Below are positions 1 to 8,515 of a stretch of DNA of 64,000 bases, one piece after another; position 1 is the first letter of the stretch, and each line of letters starts with the position of its first letter. Source of the DNA: Hyunsoonleella flava. GTDB taxonomy: Bacteria; Bacteroidota; Bacteroidia; Flavobacteriales; Flavobacteriaceae. The stretch is taken from NCBI RefSeq assembly GCF_004310325.1, contig NZ_SIRT01000005.1:62001-126000 (forward strand). The letters run 5' to 3'. The translations under genes were made by a program, and so were the position numbers. The notes under the pieces were generated by a model that searched no databases, was not told where the DNA came from, and was given only the letters and a program-made list of their open reading frames with translations.

Positions 1-365
1 GGTGTTGGGTTCAACGGGCAGAAATAAACATACTCGCCTTTTGTTAATGTAGTGGCTTGAGATGTCTCCACTTCGCCATCTTTCACTACACTTGTTACAT
101 AAGCCGTTGCAATATGGTTTTCAGGCTTGCTGGCATCTTTCCCTTTTGGCACCAATACCAACCCTACGTCTTTCCCTACATGGTTATTCGACACCGAAAA
201 GATGTATGTCCCTTCCGAAACAGTTACCGATTTCTGCGTAAATTCTCCAGCAGTTTGTTCTAATGCAATGGTTTTCACCACATCGTTTTTCATCATCTTG
301 TCTTGTGCATTCCCGTTTATAGTAAAACCTAATGCTACTACTAAAATTGCTATTACTTTTTTCAT
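1..365 (-). CDS. Secreted cupredoxin-like protein (3' end off the window)
   Basis: Read on the minus strand from an ATG at 365, the frame stays open to the window edge (about 121 codons) and its C-terminus is missing. Residues 1-20 form a signal peptide (MKKVIAILVVALGFTINGNA, cleaved before QD). The rest looks like a small beta-sandwich: an EFTQKSVTVSEGTYIFSVSN segment followed by KGEYVYFCPLNPT, which resembles the Cys-containing strand end of cupredoxin-like proteins. I cannot see the His/Met copper ligands because the end is cut off, so copper binding is unproven. Proteins of this type are periplasmic or secreted in flavobacteria and mostly uncharacterised. Confidence 0.7.
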   Translation of the reverse strand, partial: MKKVIAILVVALGFTINGNAQDKMMKNDVVKTIALEQTAGEFTQKSVTVSEGTYIFSVSNNHVGKDVGLVLVPKGKDASKPENHIATAYVTSVVKDGEVETSQATTLTKGEYVYFCPLNPT

Positions 366-403
366 TTTTTCTATGATTTATGGTTTATTAATTATTCTTA
401 TTT

Positions 404-524
404 GGGCGTTCCCCTCGATTTCTAATTCGTCAGTCAAAAGAAACATTCGTGCTCGGGTCAGGCTTTCGGGAGTCGCTCCCTCCTGCGTCGGGGAGCTTCA
501 ACAAATCCCTCAATCCTTAACGCA
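404..524 (+). repeat. Dispersed intergenic repeat, copy A
   Basis: About 121 bp beginning GGGCGTTCCC and ending CAATCCTTAACGC, with GGGTCAGGCTTTC in the middle. The same landmarks recur in opposite orientation at 10076-10198 and, partly, at 15298-15394. It lies between the start of the cupredoxin-like gene and the end of the CMD-family gene and encodes nothing convincing. Confidence 0.6.
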
Positions 525-550
525 ACATGCACCTGCCCCTTCCCAGCGTT

Positions 551-1099
551 TTATGCCAATTGGGCTTCCAAAGGTTGTGCTATTGGAAAATCAACCGGAA
601 CTTGAGTAGTGCTGTGTATATAATTTGAAATGGTTTTATCACCAACCAAAGAAATCACATCAATTAAGTTGCCTTTAGAGTAGCCAGCGTTAAAAAAGTT
701 CTCCAAAACATCAGCATCAGTTCTACCTCTATTCTCAGTTACGTTTTTAGCTAATCTTGCCAAAGCATCCAGCTTTGCATTGAATGAAGCACCTCCAGCT
801 CTTAATTCCAAAATTTGTTCATCTGTAAAACCATTCATTTTACCTATAGCTGTGTGTGCCGATAAACAATAAATACAGTTATTTACTTCGCTTACTGCAA
901 GGTTTACTACCTCTTTTTCTTTAGCAGATAATGATGTTTTGGCATTTGCAAAATTCAAGTAATTCTCTAAAGCCGTATCGCTATGCGCATAGGTGGCATA
1001 TAAATTTGGAACAAACCCTAAGGCTTTATTTAAATTGTCAAAAATCGCTTTATTGTTTTCACTTACGTCTTCTCTGGTTGGTACATTAAATGTGCTCAT
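551..1099 (-). CDS. Carboxymuconolactone decarboxylase / AhpD-like family protein
   Basis: This 182-residue protein belongs to the CMD/AhpD-like all-alpha superfamily. The redox motif CIYCLSAH gives Cys75, Cys78 and His82, with Glu71 just before it, matching the CxxC-x3-H active site of peroxidase-coupled AhpD-like proteins. A role as a thiol peroxidase partner in the cytoplasm is inferred; the substrate is unknown. I chose the ATG at 1099 (MSTFNVPTRE), because the 24 residues available upstream are Asn-rich, unlike the family, and lie in the promoter region. It follows the AraC regulator and a small Cys/His gene on the same strand. An operator shared with that small gene sits about 106 nt upstream, so AraC control is likely. 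Confidence 0.85.
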   Translation of the reverse strand: MSTFNVPTREDVSENNKAIFDNLNKALGFVPNLYATYAHSDTALENYLNFANAKTSLSAKEKEVVNLAVSEVNNCIYCLSAHTAIGKMNGFTDEQILELRAGGASFNAKLDALARLAKNVTENRGRTDADVLENFFNAGYSKGNLIDVISLVGDKTISNYIHSTTQVPVDFPIAQPLEAQLA

Positions 1100-1153
1100 A
1101 ATTTTAATTTTTAAATTGTTGTTATTGTTAAATTCTTGTGTTTTATTTTGTTG

Positions 1154-1223
1154 GTACAAAGGTGCAACCACTTTAAAGGTTTTACCATGACTGCATTTCC
1201 TTATTGCATGTCAATTTTTCCCT
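1154..1223 (-). promoter_or_regulatory. Promoter/operator module B (upstream of the CMD-family gene)
   Basis: The minus strand carries AGGGAAAAATTGACATGC (1206-1223), then a TAAGG-AAT-like segment, then CTTTGTAC (1154-1161), whose TTTG fits the Bacteroidota -7 core. The 18-bp box recurs exactly at 1475-1492, and in both copies the left edges of the box and of CTTTGTAC lie 52 bp apart. Identical spacing in two promoters argues for an activator site, most simply for the adjacent AraC-family protein. Confidence 0.6.
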
Positions 1224-1399
1224 TATATGTTTTGTGCTATCGATTTAGCTTCAACATGTGGGTTCTCGGCATCACAATAGTAATCGTGAATATGTTTTTG
1301 CTCACAATGCGTTTTAGGAGAAATAGTATTCAATACTTTATTTCTTTTCCCTCTGAAGATTTCAATTAAATTGAAAATAGATATGTGTTTTAAATTCAT
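1223..1399 (-). CDS. Small Cys/His-containing protein (58 aa), uncharacterised
   Basis: An ATG at 1399 opens a 58-codon frame ending in TAA at 1223-1225, between the AraC gene and the CMD-family gene on the same strand. It begins MNLKHISIFNLIEIF and has a compact HCEQKHIHDYYC stretch (residues 31-42) with two Cys and three His, which could bind a metal or be redox active. There is no signal peptide or membrane segment. The case that it is real is contextual: the 18-bp operator and CTTTGTAC core that precede the CMD gene also precede this frame at identical internal spacing. I do not recognise the family. It may be co-regulated with and work alongside the AhpD-like protein. Confidence 0.55.
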   Translation of the reverse strand: MNLKHISIFNLIEIFRGKRNKVLNTISPKTHCEQKHIHDYYCDAENPHVEAKSIAQNI

Positions 1400-1422
1400 G
1401 ACTTTGTTGTTTTATAATTACA

Positions 1423-1492
1423 GTACAAAGATGAATTAAAAGGTGGTGCAATAAAATGCTAGTATTGCCTTAGAGCATGTCAATTTTTCCCT
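1423..1492 (-). promoter_or_regulatory. Promoter/operator module A (upstream of the 58-aa gene)
   Basis: AGGGAAAAATTGACATGC on the minus strand (1475-1492) with CTTTGTAC at 1423-1430 repeats the architecture of module B. The box overlaps the last two bases of the AraC stop codon, so the regulator's 3' end abuts its presumed target site. The small gene's ATG lies 24 nt beyond the CTTTGTAC core. Confidence 0.6.
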
Positions 1493-2333
1493 AAGAAGCG
1501 TTTTTAAGCTGTTTTTTAAACTCTGAAGGCGATAGTGATGTGTGTTTTTTGAATAATCTACTTAAATGAGAGGCGTCTTCAAAACCTACATCATAGGCAA
1601 TTTCCTTGGCCGTTTTATCGGTATAGATTAATAAACGTTTTGCTTCAAGAATAATGCGTTCGTGTATAATTTGTAGCGGACTTGTATTTAATTTAGCGAA
1701 ATTATTTGACAGTGTTTTTGGAGATTTAAATAATTTATCGGCATAAAATGATACGCTATGCTGCGTTTTAAAATGAGACTCTACCAGCATATTGAATTCA
1801 CGTAGCAAGTCAATCTTTGTGTTACTTGCTATTTCTACAAATCCTTCCTTTGCTTTTAGTAATCGCGTACTGATGATTATAAAACGTGCCATCAACATAC
1901 GCAGCATTTCTGCTTGTATGGTATCCTTGGTTTCCAGTTCATCCAAAAACACCTCGTGCAAAATATTTAGTTTTCTGCTTTCTTTGTCGTTTAATCCAAT
2001 AATAGGGATATGCACGTTTCCAAAAAACAACAATCCCGCACAACTCACTTCTTGATCGTGATCCTTAATACAATAAAATTCGCGGTTAAACTGATATACC
2101 ACCAAATTTTTACCTTCTATGAACTGCACGTATTGCACTGTGGTCAAAGCCAAAATACTATTGGCTTCAATAGTATATGGAATACTATCTACTATAATTT
2201 CAGCTTTAGAATCGGTGGTTCTAATAAATGTGTACAGTTCAGGCTGTTTTGAGTTTTTGAAAGATTCTAGGAGTGCTTCGTCTCCTATTTTTAAAATGGC
2301 ATTAGTAGAAAACTCTGTGAATGTGTTTTGCAT
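1491..2333 (-). CDS. AraC-family transcriptional regulator
   Basis: A 280-residue regulator with a C-terminal double helix-turn-helix of AraC type (about residues 180-278). The pattern FYADKLFKSPKTLSNNF, then AKEIAYDVGFEDASHLSRLF and KHTSLSPSEFKKQ, is diagnostic. The N-terminal 160 residues look like a cupin-type sensing domain with an unknown ligand. Two copies of an 18-bp box lie just downstream, in front of the next two genes on the same strand. The inferred role is an activator of those genes. Confidence 0.9.
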   Translation of the reverse strand: MQNTFTEFSTNAILKIGDEALLESFKNSKQPELYTFIRTTDSKAEIIVDSIPYTIEANSILALTTVQYVQFIEGKNLVVYQFNREFYCIKDHDQEVSCAGLLFFGNVHIPIIGLNDKESRKLNILHEVFLDELETKDTIQAEMLRMLMARFIIISTRLLKAKEGFVEIASNTKIDLLREFNMLVESHFKTQHSVSFYADKLFKSPKTLSNNFAKLNTSPLQIIHERIILEAKRLLIYTDKTAKEIAYDVGFEDASHLSRLFKKHTSLSPSEFKKQLKNAS

Positions 2334-2383
2334 TCACTATGAGTCGGAATAAATACAAAAAATTACATCAGACTATTTTAATT

Positions 2384-4474
2384 TTAACTTATCTGCAACC
2401 CATTCCCAACCTCAGTATCACCTGTACTGAGCGCAGTCGAAGTATCAGGATTTACAAATACTAGCTTGCCTTCGGGAGTTTCTGTCATTAAAATCATACC
2501 TTGGCTTTCCACACCTCGTAACGCTCTTGGAGCAAGATTAACCAAAACTGTAACACGTTTCCCAATAATTTCTTCAGCAGAAAAACTTTCGGCAATACCA
2601 GAAACGATCGTTCTTGTATCAATACCAGTATCCACCTTAAGTTTTAATAATTTTTTAGTTTTAGGCATTTTTTCGGCTTCTAAAATAGTGCCAACGCGCA
2701 TATCCAGCTTAGTGAAATCCTCAAAGGTAATGGTGTCTTTTTGTGGCTCTACAGTTTTGTTTGCTGCTTCATTAGCTTTTTTACTGGCTTCTAATTTATC
2801 CAATTGCGTCTGTATCGTTTTATCCTCTATTTTAGAAAACAATAATTCTGCTTTTCCGATTTGGTGGTTGGCTGGCAACAGAACTTCATTAGTTTTTATG
2901 TCATTCCATTGAGATTCTGAATCAAGTTCAGAATGACAGAGGATACGTTTTAGTTTCTCTGAAGTAAATGGTAAAAAAGGCTCACTTAACGTGGCCAAAG
3001 CAGAAGCTATCTGAAGCGCCACGTACATTATAGTTTTTGTACGAGCTTCATCTTCCTTAATCACTTTCCATGGTTCAGCATCGGCTAGATATTTATTACC
3101 AAGGCGTGCTAAATTCATCAATTCCTGACCTGCTTCTCTAAAACGATAACGCTCAATAGAACTTGCTATGACATCTGGATATGCCTTTACCGCAGCTAAA
3201 GTTTCTTCATCTACTGTTTCAAAATCAGAAGGCTCTGGAACAATACCGTTATAGTATTTGTTGGTTAATACTACCACACGATTAATGAAATTCCCGAAAA
3301 TAGCGACTAACTCGTTATTATTCCTTGCTTGAAAATCTTTCCAAGTAAAGTCGTTGTCCTTAGTTTCTGGTGCATTTGCATTTAATGCATAACGCAATAC
3401 ATCTTGCTGTCCTGGAAAGTCCTCTAAATATTCATGCAACCACACCGCCCAGTTTTTAGAGGTAGATAGTTTATTGCCTTCTAAATTTAAAAACTCATTT
3501 GCTGGCACATTATCGGGCAAAATATAGCTACCCTCTGCTTTTAGCATTGCTGGGAAAATAATACAGTGAAACACGATATTGTCTTTACCAATAAAATGTA
3601 CCAATTTGGTGTCTTCGTCCTTCCAATAGGGCTCCCAATTTTTACCTTCTCTTGCTGCCCATTCTTTTGTTGAAGAAATATACCCAATTGGCGCATCAAA
3701 CCACACATACAATACTTTACCTTCGCCGCCCTCTGCTGGCACAGGAATACCCCAATCTAAGTCGCGTGTTACAGCTCTTGGGCGTAAACCATCATCAATC
3801 CAAGATTTACATTGTCCGTAAACATTGGGTTTCCAATCTTTTTTATGACCTTCTAAAATCCATTCTTTTAAAAAAGCTTCGTGTTTATCTAAAGGTAAAA
3901 ACCAATGTTTGGTTTTCTTTAAAGTAGGCACGTTTCCTGTAATTGCTGATTTTGGGTTTATCAAATCAGTAGCATTCAAGCTAGTACCGCAATTTTCACA
4001 CTGGTCGCCATAAGCCTCTTCATTACCACATTTCGGGCATGTGCCAATTACAAATCGATCTGCTAAAAACTGGTTTGCTTCTTCATCGTAAAGTTGTTCG
4101 GTGGTTTCTTCCATGAACTCGTCTTTTTCATCCAGGGTCTTAAAAAACTCCGAAGCGGTTTCATGATGAATTGGTGCTGATGTTCGCGAATAATTATCAT
4201 AGGTAATCCCAAAATCCTCAAACGATTTTTTAATAATCGCATGATATTTATCAACGATATCCTGAGGAGATACACCTTCATTTTTTGCCTTTATAGTAAT
4301 AGGCACACCATGTTCATCACTTCCACCAATAAATGCCACATCGTTTCCCGTTAAGCGCAAATAACGTGCATAAATATCCGCAGGTACATACACACCAGCT
4401 AAGTGACCAATATGAATTGGGCCGTTAGTGTAAGGTAAGGCAGTCGTAATGGTATATCGTTTCGGTTTGTTCAT
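2384..4474 (-). CDS. metG: Methionyl-tRNA synthetase, with two in-frame repeat insertions
   Basis: Charges tRNA-Met with methionine in the cytoplasm. It has the class I HIGH motif (PIHIGHLAG, about residues 19-27), a Cys4 zinc knuckle (CPKCG...CENCG, about 145-163) and the KMSKS-type loop NKLSTSKNW. The C-terminal tRNA-binding (OB-fold) domain begins with [10 protein letters not shown]. Length (696 aa) matches the long dimeric bacterial form. Two segments look foreign. [13 protein letters not shown] (about 513-525) follows the anticodon-binding domain, and PDTSTALST (about 676-684) sits a few residues before the end. Both are translations of dispersed palindromic repeats found elsewhere in flavobacterial intergenic DNA, and both keep frame. 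Confidence 0.97.
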   Translation of the reverse strand: MNKPKRYTITTALPYTNGPIHIGHLAGVYVPADIYARYLRLTGNDVAFIGGSDEHGVPITIKAKNEGVSPQDIVDKYHAIIKKSFEDFGITYDNYSRTSAPIHHETASEFFKTLDEKDEFMEETTEQLYDEEANQFLADRFVIGTCPKCGNEEAYGDQCENCGTSLNATDLINPKSAITGNVPTLKKTKHWFLPLDKHEAFLKEWILEGHKKDWKPNVYGQCKSWIDDGLRPRAVTRDLDWGIPVPAEGGEGKVLYVWFDAPIGYISSTKEWAAREGKNWEPYWKDEDTKLVHFIGKDNIVFHCIIFPAMLKAEGSYILPDNVPANEFLNLEGNKLSTSKNWAVWLHEYLEDFPGQQDVLRYALNANAPETKDNDFTWKDFQARNNNELVAIFGNFINRVVVLTNKYYNGIVPEPSDFETVDEETLAAVKAYPDVIASSIERYRFREAGQELMNLARLGNKYLADAEPWKVIKEDEARTKTIMYVALQIASALATLSEPFLPFTSEKLKRILCHSELDSESQWNDIKTNEVLLPANHQIGKAELLFSKIEDKTIQTQLDKLEASKKANEAANKTVEPQKDTITFEDFTKLDMRVGTILEAEKMPKTKKLLKLKVDTGIDTRTIVSGIAESFSAEEIIGKRVTVLVNLAPRALRGVESQGMILMTETPEGKLVFVNPDTSTALSTGDTEVGNGLQIS
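2421..2449. repeat. Repeat with CGACTGCGCTC core inside metG
   Basis: The segment containing TTCGACTGCGCTCAG (read on the metG strand) lies about 12 codons before the metG stop. The same core forms the inverted repeat at 4495-4555 and recurs at about 15358-15373. It encodes residues that do not resemble the metG family's usual C-terminal tail. Confidence 0.6.
2899..2938. repeat. Palindromic repeat inside metG
   Basis: A 40-bp element with matching outer arms TGTCATTC (2899-2906) and GAATGACA (2931-2938) and an inner perfect 8-bp hairpin ATTCTGAA/TTCAGAAT (2914-2934, 5-nt loop). It is translated in the metG frame as [13 protein letters not shown]. The TGACA/GGAATGAC ends are shared with the hairpin at 9132-9151. 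Confidence 0.65.
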
Positions 4475-4494
4475 TTTAAAACTTTTATGTCAGG

Positions 4495-4555
4495 TCGAGC
4501 GCAGTCGAGACCCTTTATTTTACTTCCGTACTCAAAACCTCTCGACTGCGCTCGA
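4495..4555. repeat. 16-bp inverted repeat upstream of metG
   Basis: TCGAGCGCAGTCGAGA (4495-4510) and its exact complement (4540-4555) flank a 29-nt spacer about 20 bp before the metG start. The core matches the repeats at 2421-2449 and 15358-15373. In the metG transcript it would form a stable 5'-leader hairpin, whether or not it has a function. Confidence 0.7.
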
Positions 4556-4751
4556 GGGGACATGCATTTGAAAGTAATTTTGAAGCCGTAAAAGTACACA
4601 TTTTAAGGGCTTATTGGAAAAAAATTGTTGCAACTTCAAAACACCTTTAAAATGGGATCCCGCTTTTCAATGGGATGAGTTCAACCAACAATACTTAGTG
4701 CGCCTTAGCTTCTAAGTATTGGGTTTCACTAAAAAAATGTACATTTACATT

Positions 4752-5765
4752 ATGCAGAAAAACCTACTGATATTACCCCTGTTTTACGCTTTTTTTTTCT
4801 TCGGAATAAATCAGCTTTTATCGCAAAACATAATAACAGATAAACCAAGTATCACTTTGAAACAACCACCATATTTAAAAGTCGGAGATACGGTTGCTAT
4901 TGTAGCTCCTGCAGGAATTTTAAAAAACCGAGAAGGAGAAATTAATAAGGCCAAAATGCTACTTAAAAGTTGGGGACTACATGCTGTAATTGGTAAACAC
5001 GTGTTTAATCAAGGGCGGCATTTTGCTGGTACGGATGATGAGCGTTGCGAGGATTTTCAAAACGCTTTAGACGATGCGTCAATTAGTGCTATATGGTGCG
5101 CTCGCGGTGGATATGGCAGTGTAAGAATATTGGATAAATTGGATTGGACGACATTTAAAAACAATCCTAAATGGATTATTGGATACTCTGATATTACTGC
5201 TTTTCATAACGAAGTACATAATTTGGGGGTTCAGTCCCTACACGCTATGTTGTGCACAAGCTTACAAGATGATGCTGAAACTATAAAAGAAACCATCGCA
5301 ACATTTAAAAAGGCGATTTTCGGAAATGCTTTGGGTTACTCTTTAGAAGGCTCCAAATACAATCAACCTGGAACAGTCTCTGCGCCATTGATTGGAGGAA
5401 ACTTAACCATTCTCCATACCATGTTAGGATCAAAAACCAGTATTGACACCTCAGGGAAAATATTATTTATTGAAGAAATAGGCGAATATAAGTATCATAT
5501 TGATCGTATGCTACAAAGTTTAAAACGTGCTGGTTATTTTGATAACTGCAAAGGTGTTATTGTTGGGGATATGACCAAAATAAAACGTAATACAACCCCA
5601 TGGGGCTCTTCTATTGAGCAATTGATTTTAGATGTACTTTCGGAATATGAATTCCCGATAGCTTTCAACATGAAAGCAGGTCATGAAAAGGATAACCGCG
5701 CTTTAATTTTAGGAAAAACTATTACCCTAGAAGTTAGTAAAGCATCTAGTGAAATTTCATTTTAA
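4752..5765 (+). CDS. LD-carboxypeptidase (peptidase S66), exported
   Basis: Serine peptidase of the LdcA family, which removes the terminal D-alanine from tetrapeptide stems during peptidoglycan recycling. The nucleophile Ser is in GYSDITAF (about residue 146), with the catalytic Glu in LFIEEIGEYKYH and the His in AGHEKDNRA near the end. I chose the ATG at 4752 rather than one 33 nt earlier, because MQKNLLILPLFYAFFFFG gives a normal signal peptide. A signal peptide implies a periplasmic rather than cytoplasmic enzyme. It is transcribed divergently from metG. Confidence 0.88.
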   Translation: MQKNLLILPLFYAFFFFGINQLLSQNIITDKPSITLKQPPYLKVGDTVAIVAPAGILKNREGEINKAKMLLKSWGLHAVIGKHVFNQGRHFAGTDDERCEDFQNALDDASISAIWCARGGYGSVRILDKLDWTTFKNNPKWIIGYSDITAFHNEVHNLGVQSLHAMLCTSLQDDAETIKETIATFKKAIFGNALGYSLEGSKYNQPGTVSAPLIGGNLTILHTMLGSKTSIDTSGKILFIEEIGEYKYHIDRMLQSLKRAGYFDNCKGVIVGDMTKIKRNTTPWGSSIEQLILDVLSEYEFPIAFNMKAGHEKDNRALILGKTITLEVSKASSEISF

Positions 5766-6035
5766 GCCATTTGATATTTCTCAAAAGTTAAGCACTTCTT
5801 CCCGTAAAAACTAGGTGTAATATTATTCTTATTTTATTGTTTATTACATACGCTTAAACTGCTTATACCCGTAAAACTATACATTTTTACAATGTTTTTT
5901 ATCGAATAAAAATGTTTTTCATGGAATGCGCGGGTAGTTGAACGTTTAATACTATGAAGTCAACTATTAATTTTAAGATTTAGTAATATCTACTGTAAAC
6001 TTGTATGAAAATATTAACCCTAAAAGGTCCCAATT

Positions 6036-6269
6036 ATGAAAAAAGTATTACTCGCAAGTGCAATGATTTTATTGTCTATCAGTGTAAACGCTGAAGATAT
6101 TATAAACAACGATTTAAACCTTAACAACCCAGATGTTAGAAAATGCTTACTGGAAGCTTCTAAACAAGACGGTTGGGAATTAAAATCAGTTTACATGAAT
6201 GCCAATGATAAACTGGTAATGATTTTTGATAAAGGTGATACAACTAAAATCTACAACAGTAACAACTAA
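6036..6269 (+). CDS. Small exported protein, unknown function
   Basis: A 77-residue protein with a clear signal peptide (MKKVLLASAMILLSISVNA, cleaved before ED). The mature part is about 58 residues, with one Cys (KCLLEASKQDGW) and a short beta-rich tail ending DTTKIYNSNN. I do not recognise the family. It is followed directly by a strong rho-independent terminator, so it is probably a single-gene transcript. The 270-bp upstream gap holds two near-copies of CCCGTAAAACTA. Confidence 0.65.
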   Translation: MKKVLLASAMILLSISVNAEDIINNDLNLNNPDVRKCLLEASKQDGWELKSVYMNANDKLVMIFDKGDTTKIYNSNN

Positions 6270-6293
6270 CAATTATCAACAACAATCCCTCAC

Positions 6294-6326
6294 AACCAAC
6301 TAAACTCTCATTTAGTTGGTTTTTTT
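6294..6326 (+). terminator. Rho-independent terminator
   Basis: An 11-bp perfect stem AACCAACTAAA/TTTAGTTGGTT with a 6-nt loop and T-run ends the small secreted gene. It touches the stop codon of the converging DUF1569 gene. Confidence 0.9.
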
Positions 6327-6777
6327 ATACCCCAAACTGACTTAAATGATGGTCTAAATGTTTGTAAAACATATTGTTCCATTCTTGTTTGGTCAATTTT
6401 CCAAAGGAATGCGACTCCCTACCGTCAAAATAGCTCTCGCCTAAATTTTGGGTTTTCTCTAAATAGGCGATTAATCGTTTCTTTTCTTCCTCAAAATTTT
6501 TAGTATCCGTAATTAAAAACTGTGGAGCAGTCCTTCCGTTTCTTTTGTAGGGCGTATCATTTACAACGGTATTTTTCACAAACAGTTTCAGCATCCATTT
6601 TGTAAACCCATTCGGTTTTTTGTGCTTATCCTCAAAAGCCATTTCGTAAGTAACATTGCAATGCGCCAACATTTGGTCTACACTCATTTTTCCCCAGTTA
6701 GGTTGGGCTGAAGGCTTTAATTTATTGATTCTTTCAATTACTTCTTTAGTTACCGTGGCGTCGAATATGTTTTTCAT
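6325..6777 (-). CDS. DUF1569 / DinB-like protein
   Basis: A 150-residue cytoplasmic protein of the DUF1569 family, a four-helix DinB-like fold. Supporting motifs are PNWGKMSVDQMLAHCNVTYEMAF near the N-terminus and the C-terminal HLDHHLSQFGV, where His residues would form a metal site as in DinB-like thiol-dependent enzymes. The enzyme activity is unknown. I chose the ATG at 6777 (MKNIFDATV); the nine extra residues upstream look like leader sequence. Confidence 0.8.
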   Translation of the reverse strand: MKNIFDATVTKEVIERINKLKPSAQPNWGKMSVDQMLAHCNVTYEMAFEDKHKKPNGFTKWMLKLFVKNTVVNDTPYKRNGRTAPQFLITDTKNFEEEKKRLIAYLEKTQNLGESYFDGRESHSFGKLTKQEWNNMFYKHLDHHLSQFGV

Positions 6778-6974
6778 GATGTTTTGATTGATGGATTTGT
6801 ACATTCCGAAAGTTAATTATTTATTCTTGTTTTGAAGGTTATTTACAGGACTTTAAGGTTTAAGCAAAGAAAAGCGATAAGACTTGGTTGCTAAAATTAA
6901 TAAAGATGTTTGCTTTGATGACAAAACGGGAGGTTATTGGTTGTATTGATGAAAGTTACTCACCCAAATTCTGA

Positions 6975-8504
6975 TTACTCAATTGTTAAAACTGATTTTA
7001 TTTGAGTCTCTTTAATCTCTCTATATTTTATTTGAAAACTTTCACTTTTGCTGAATCGTACTGCTTTTTTAAACCCAAAAATAGTTTTGCCCTTTTGGGC
7101 TATTCCAATCAAGTAGAAACTTCTGTTTACTGGTAAATCAAGGGTGTTTTCATAAACATTTAAAATAGTGTTGTTGCTTTGATCTACAAGATACAATTGT
7201 TCATAATCTGCATTGATGTTAGCGTTTAATGCGATGTTCACTTTTACCTCATTGCTCGCAAATTTATCTATGTTTATCCAGCCTAGTTTTGATAGTTTAA
7301 TAGATTCATAAATTTCCTCATTTACATGCTTAAATACTCTATTTACTTCAAGACTATTTTCTTGATCAATTTTCAGTTGATCAAAATCTTCTTTTGATAT
7401 TTGCCTATAAACGTCAGCGAAAGCAGTATAACCCTCTCCAAACGTCATATCATCCAAATCAACGAGTACAGAATCAACTACAATTTCTTTTTGACCATCT
7501 AACATTGATAACGAATCAATTTCAAACACCTCATAATATTCATCAGAATAACTTTCTCCATTTTGCACTAATTCAACTTCAGTTTTATAAACTCTTAAAG
7601 TATCTACATTTTTGTCATAATAATTCAGCTTGGGAAAGCGTTCGTTTAATTCTCTCGAATTTATGTTGCCGATTGTATCTACCGTGAATAGATTTCTAAA
7701 AGTCACTACACCTCCATAACGTCTGGTAAGCTCTTCATCAATAATTGTTGTGTCCTTTATAAAAATGGTGTAATATTCTTTCTCCCTTAAGCTTGTGCGA
7801 GATTTAGCCCAATTCATATTCCCAATTGCATCCCGTTTTCCATAAAACAATTTCATATCACTTTCATTGGTGTTTTTAGGAAGAGTTACATCAATCGTTT
7901 TTCCTTCTTTTAAAACCAAAGTATTACTGCCTTGACTGATATCAATTTTAAACGCCCCGCCCGATATCAACCATTTACCATTAGAGACGGTTTGCGCCTT
8001 CGCTAAAAGCAAATCTTGTTTTGTGCTAAGCTCAATTAATTCAACCGTGAGGCTATCGCTTGAAAGTTGTGCACCAGACTTTGTTTCCAAGTCATCAGGG
8101 TTAAACCGCAAAACAGTGCCTTTTTCACCTTTTACTTCTATAATTGAATCCAAGGCTATTTTAAATTCCTGTTTAAAATCAGACTCAAAATTTAGTTTAT
8201 TATAAAAATCGTTTTTTTCGGAATTAAAGAGATTGAAACTTATAACAGTTAAAACGATTATAGCACTGCCAAAACCAAGATACCTCAACCATTTACCTCT
8301 TAAATATCTTTGTTTCCCTGCCTTAATATCGGATTTAATCTTCTGTCGTTTTATCCCTTCTAAAAGAATTAAATGTTCATCATATAATAATTTAAATCCT
8401 TCATCAGTTTTTAATCTATTTTCAAAGTCTTCCATTGCTTTTCCTGAAAGGCTTTTGTTCAAATAGCTATTTATTAACTCTATATTTTTTATTTGATTTT
8501 CCAT
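6975..8504 (-). CDS. Membrane protein paired with ECF sigma factor (putative anti-sigma)
   Basis: 509 residues. The N-terminal 60 residues form a helical, charged segment (INSYLNKSLSGKAMEDFENR, then LYDEHLILLEGIKR) like the start of flavobacterial anti-sigma proteins. A single membrane helix follows at about 75-93, then a large extracytoplasmic region of about 410 residues. That part contains an electron-poor beta-rich stretch with GGVVTFRNLFTVDTIG and NFDQLK-type helices; no catalytic motif is visible. It starts 11 bp after the sigma-factor stop on the same strand, so the two are co-transcribed. The anti-sigma role is inferred from order and topology only, and there is no FecR or zinc-binding anti-sigma motif. 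Confidence 0.6.
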   Translation of the reverse strand: MENQIKNIELINSYLNKSLSGKAMEDFENRLKTDEGFKLLYDEHLILLEGIKRQKIKSDIKAGKQRYLRGKWLRYLGFGSAIIVLTVISFNLFNSEKNDFYNKLNFESDFKQEFKIALDSIIEVKGEKGTVLRFNPDDLETKSGAQLSSDSLTVELIELSTKQDLLLAKAQTVSNGKWLISGGAFKIDISQGSNTLVLKEGKTIDVTLPKNTNESDMKLFYGKRDAIGNMNWAKSRTSLREKEYYTIFIKDTTIIDEELTRRYGGVVTFRNLFTVDTIGNINSRELNERFPKLNYYDKNVDTLRVYKTEVELVQNGESYSDEYYEVFEIDSLSMLDGQKEIVVDSVLVDLDDMTFGEGYTAFADVYRQISKEDFDQLKIDQENSLEVNRVFKHVNEEIYESIKLSKLGWINIDKFASNEVKVNIALNANINADYEQLYLVDQSNNTILNVYENTLDLPVNRSFYLIGIAQKGKTIFGFKKAVRFSKSESFQIKYREIKETQIKSVLTIE

Positions 8505-8515
8505 GACTTCAAGAA

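Noticed and set aside
127-609. Open frame over the first repeat
   Set aside because: It is antisense to the cupredoxin-like gene and runs through dispersed repeat copy A; its translation resembles no protein.
1136-1369. 77-codon plus-strand frame
   Set aside because: Antisense to the better-supported 58-aa gene and its promoter modules.
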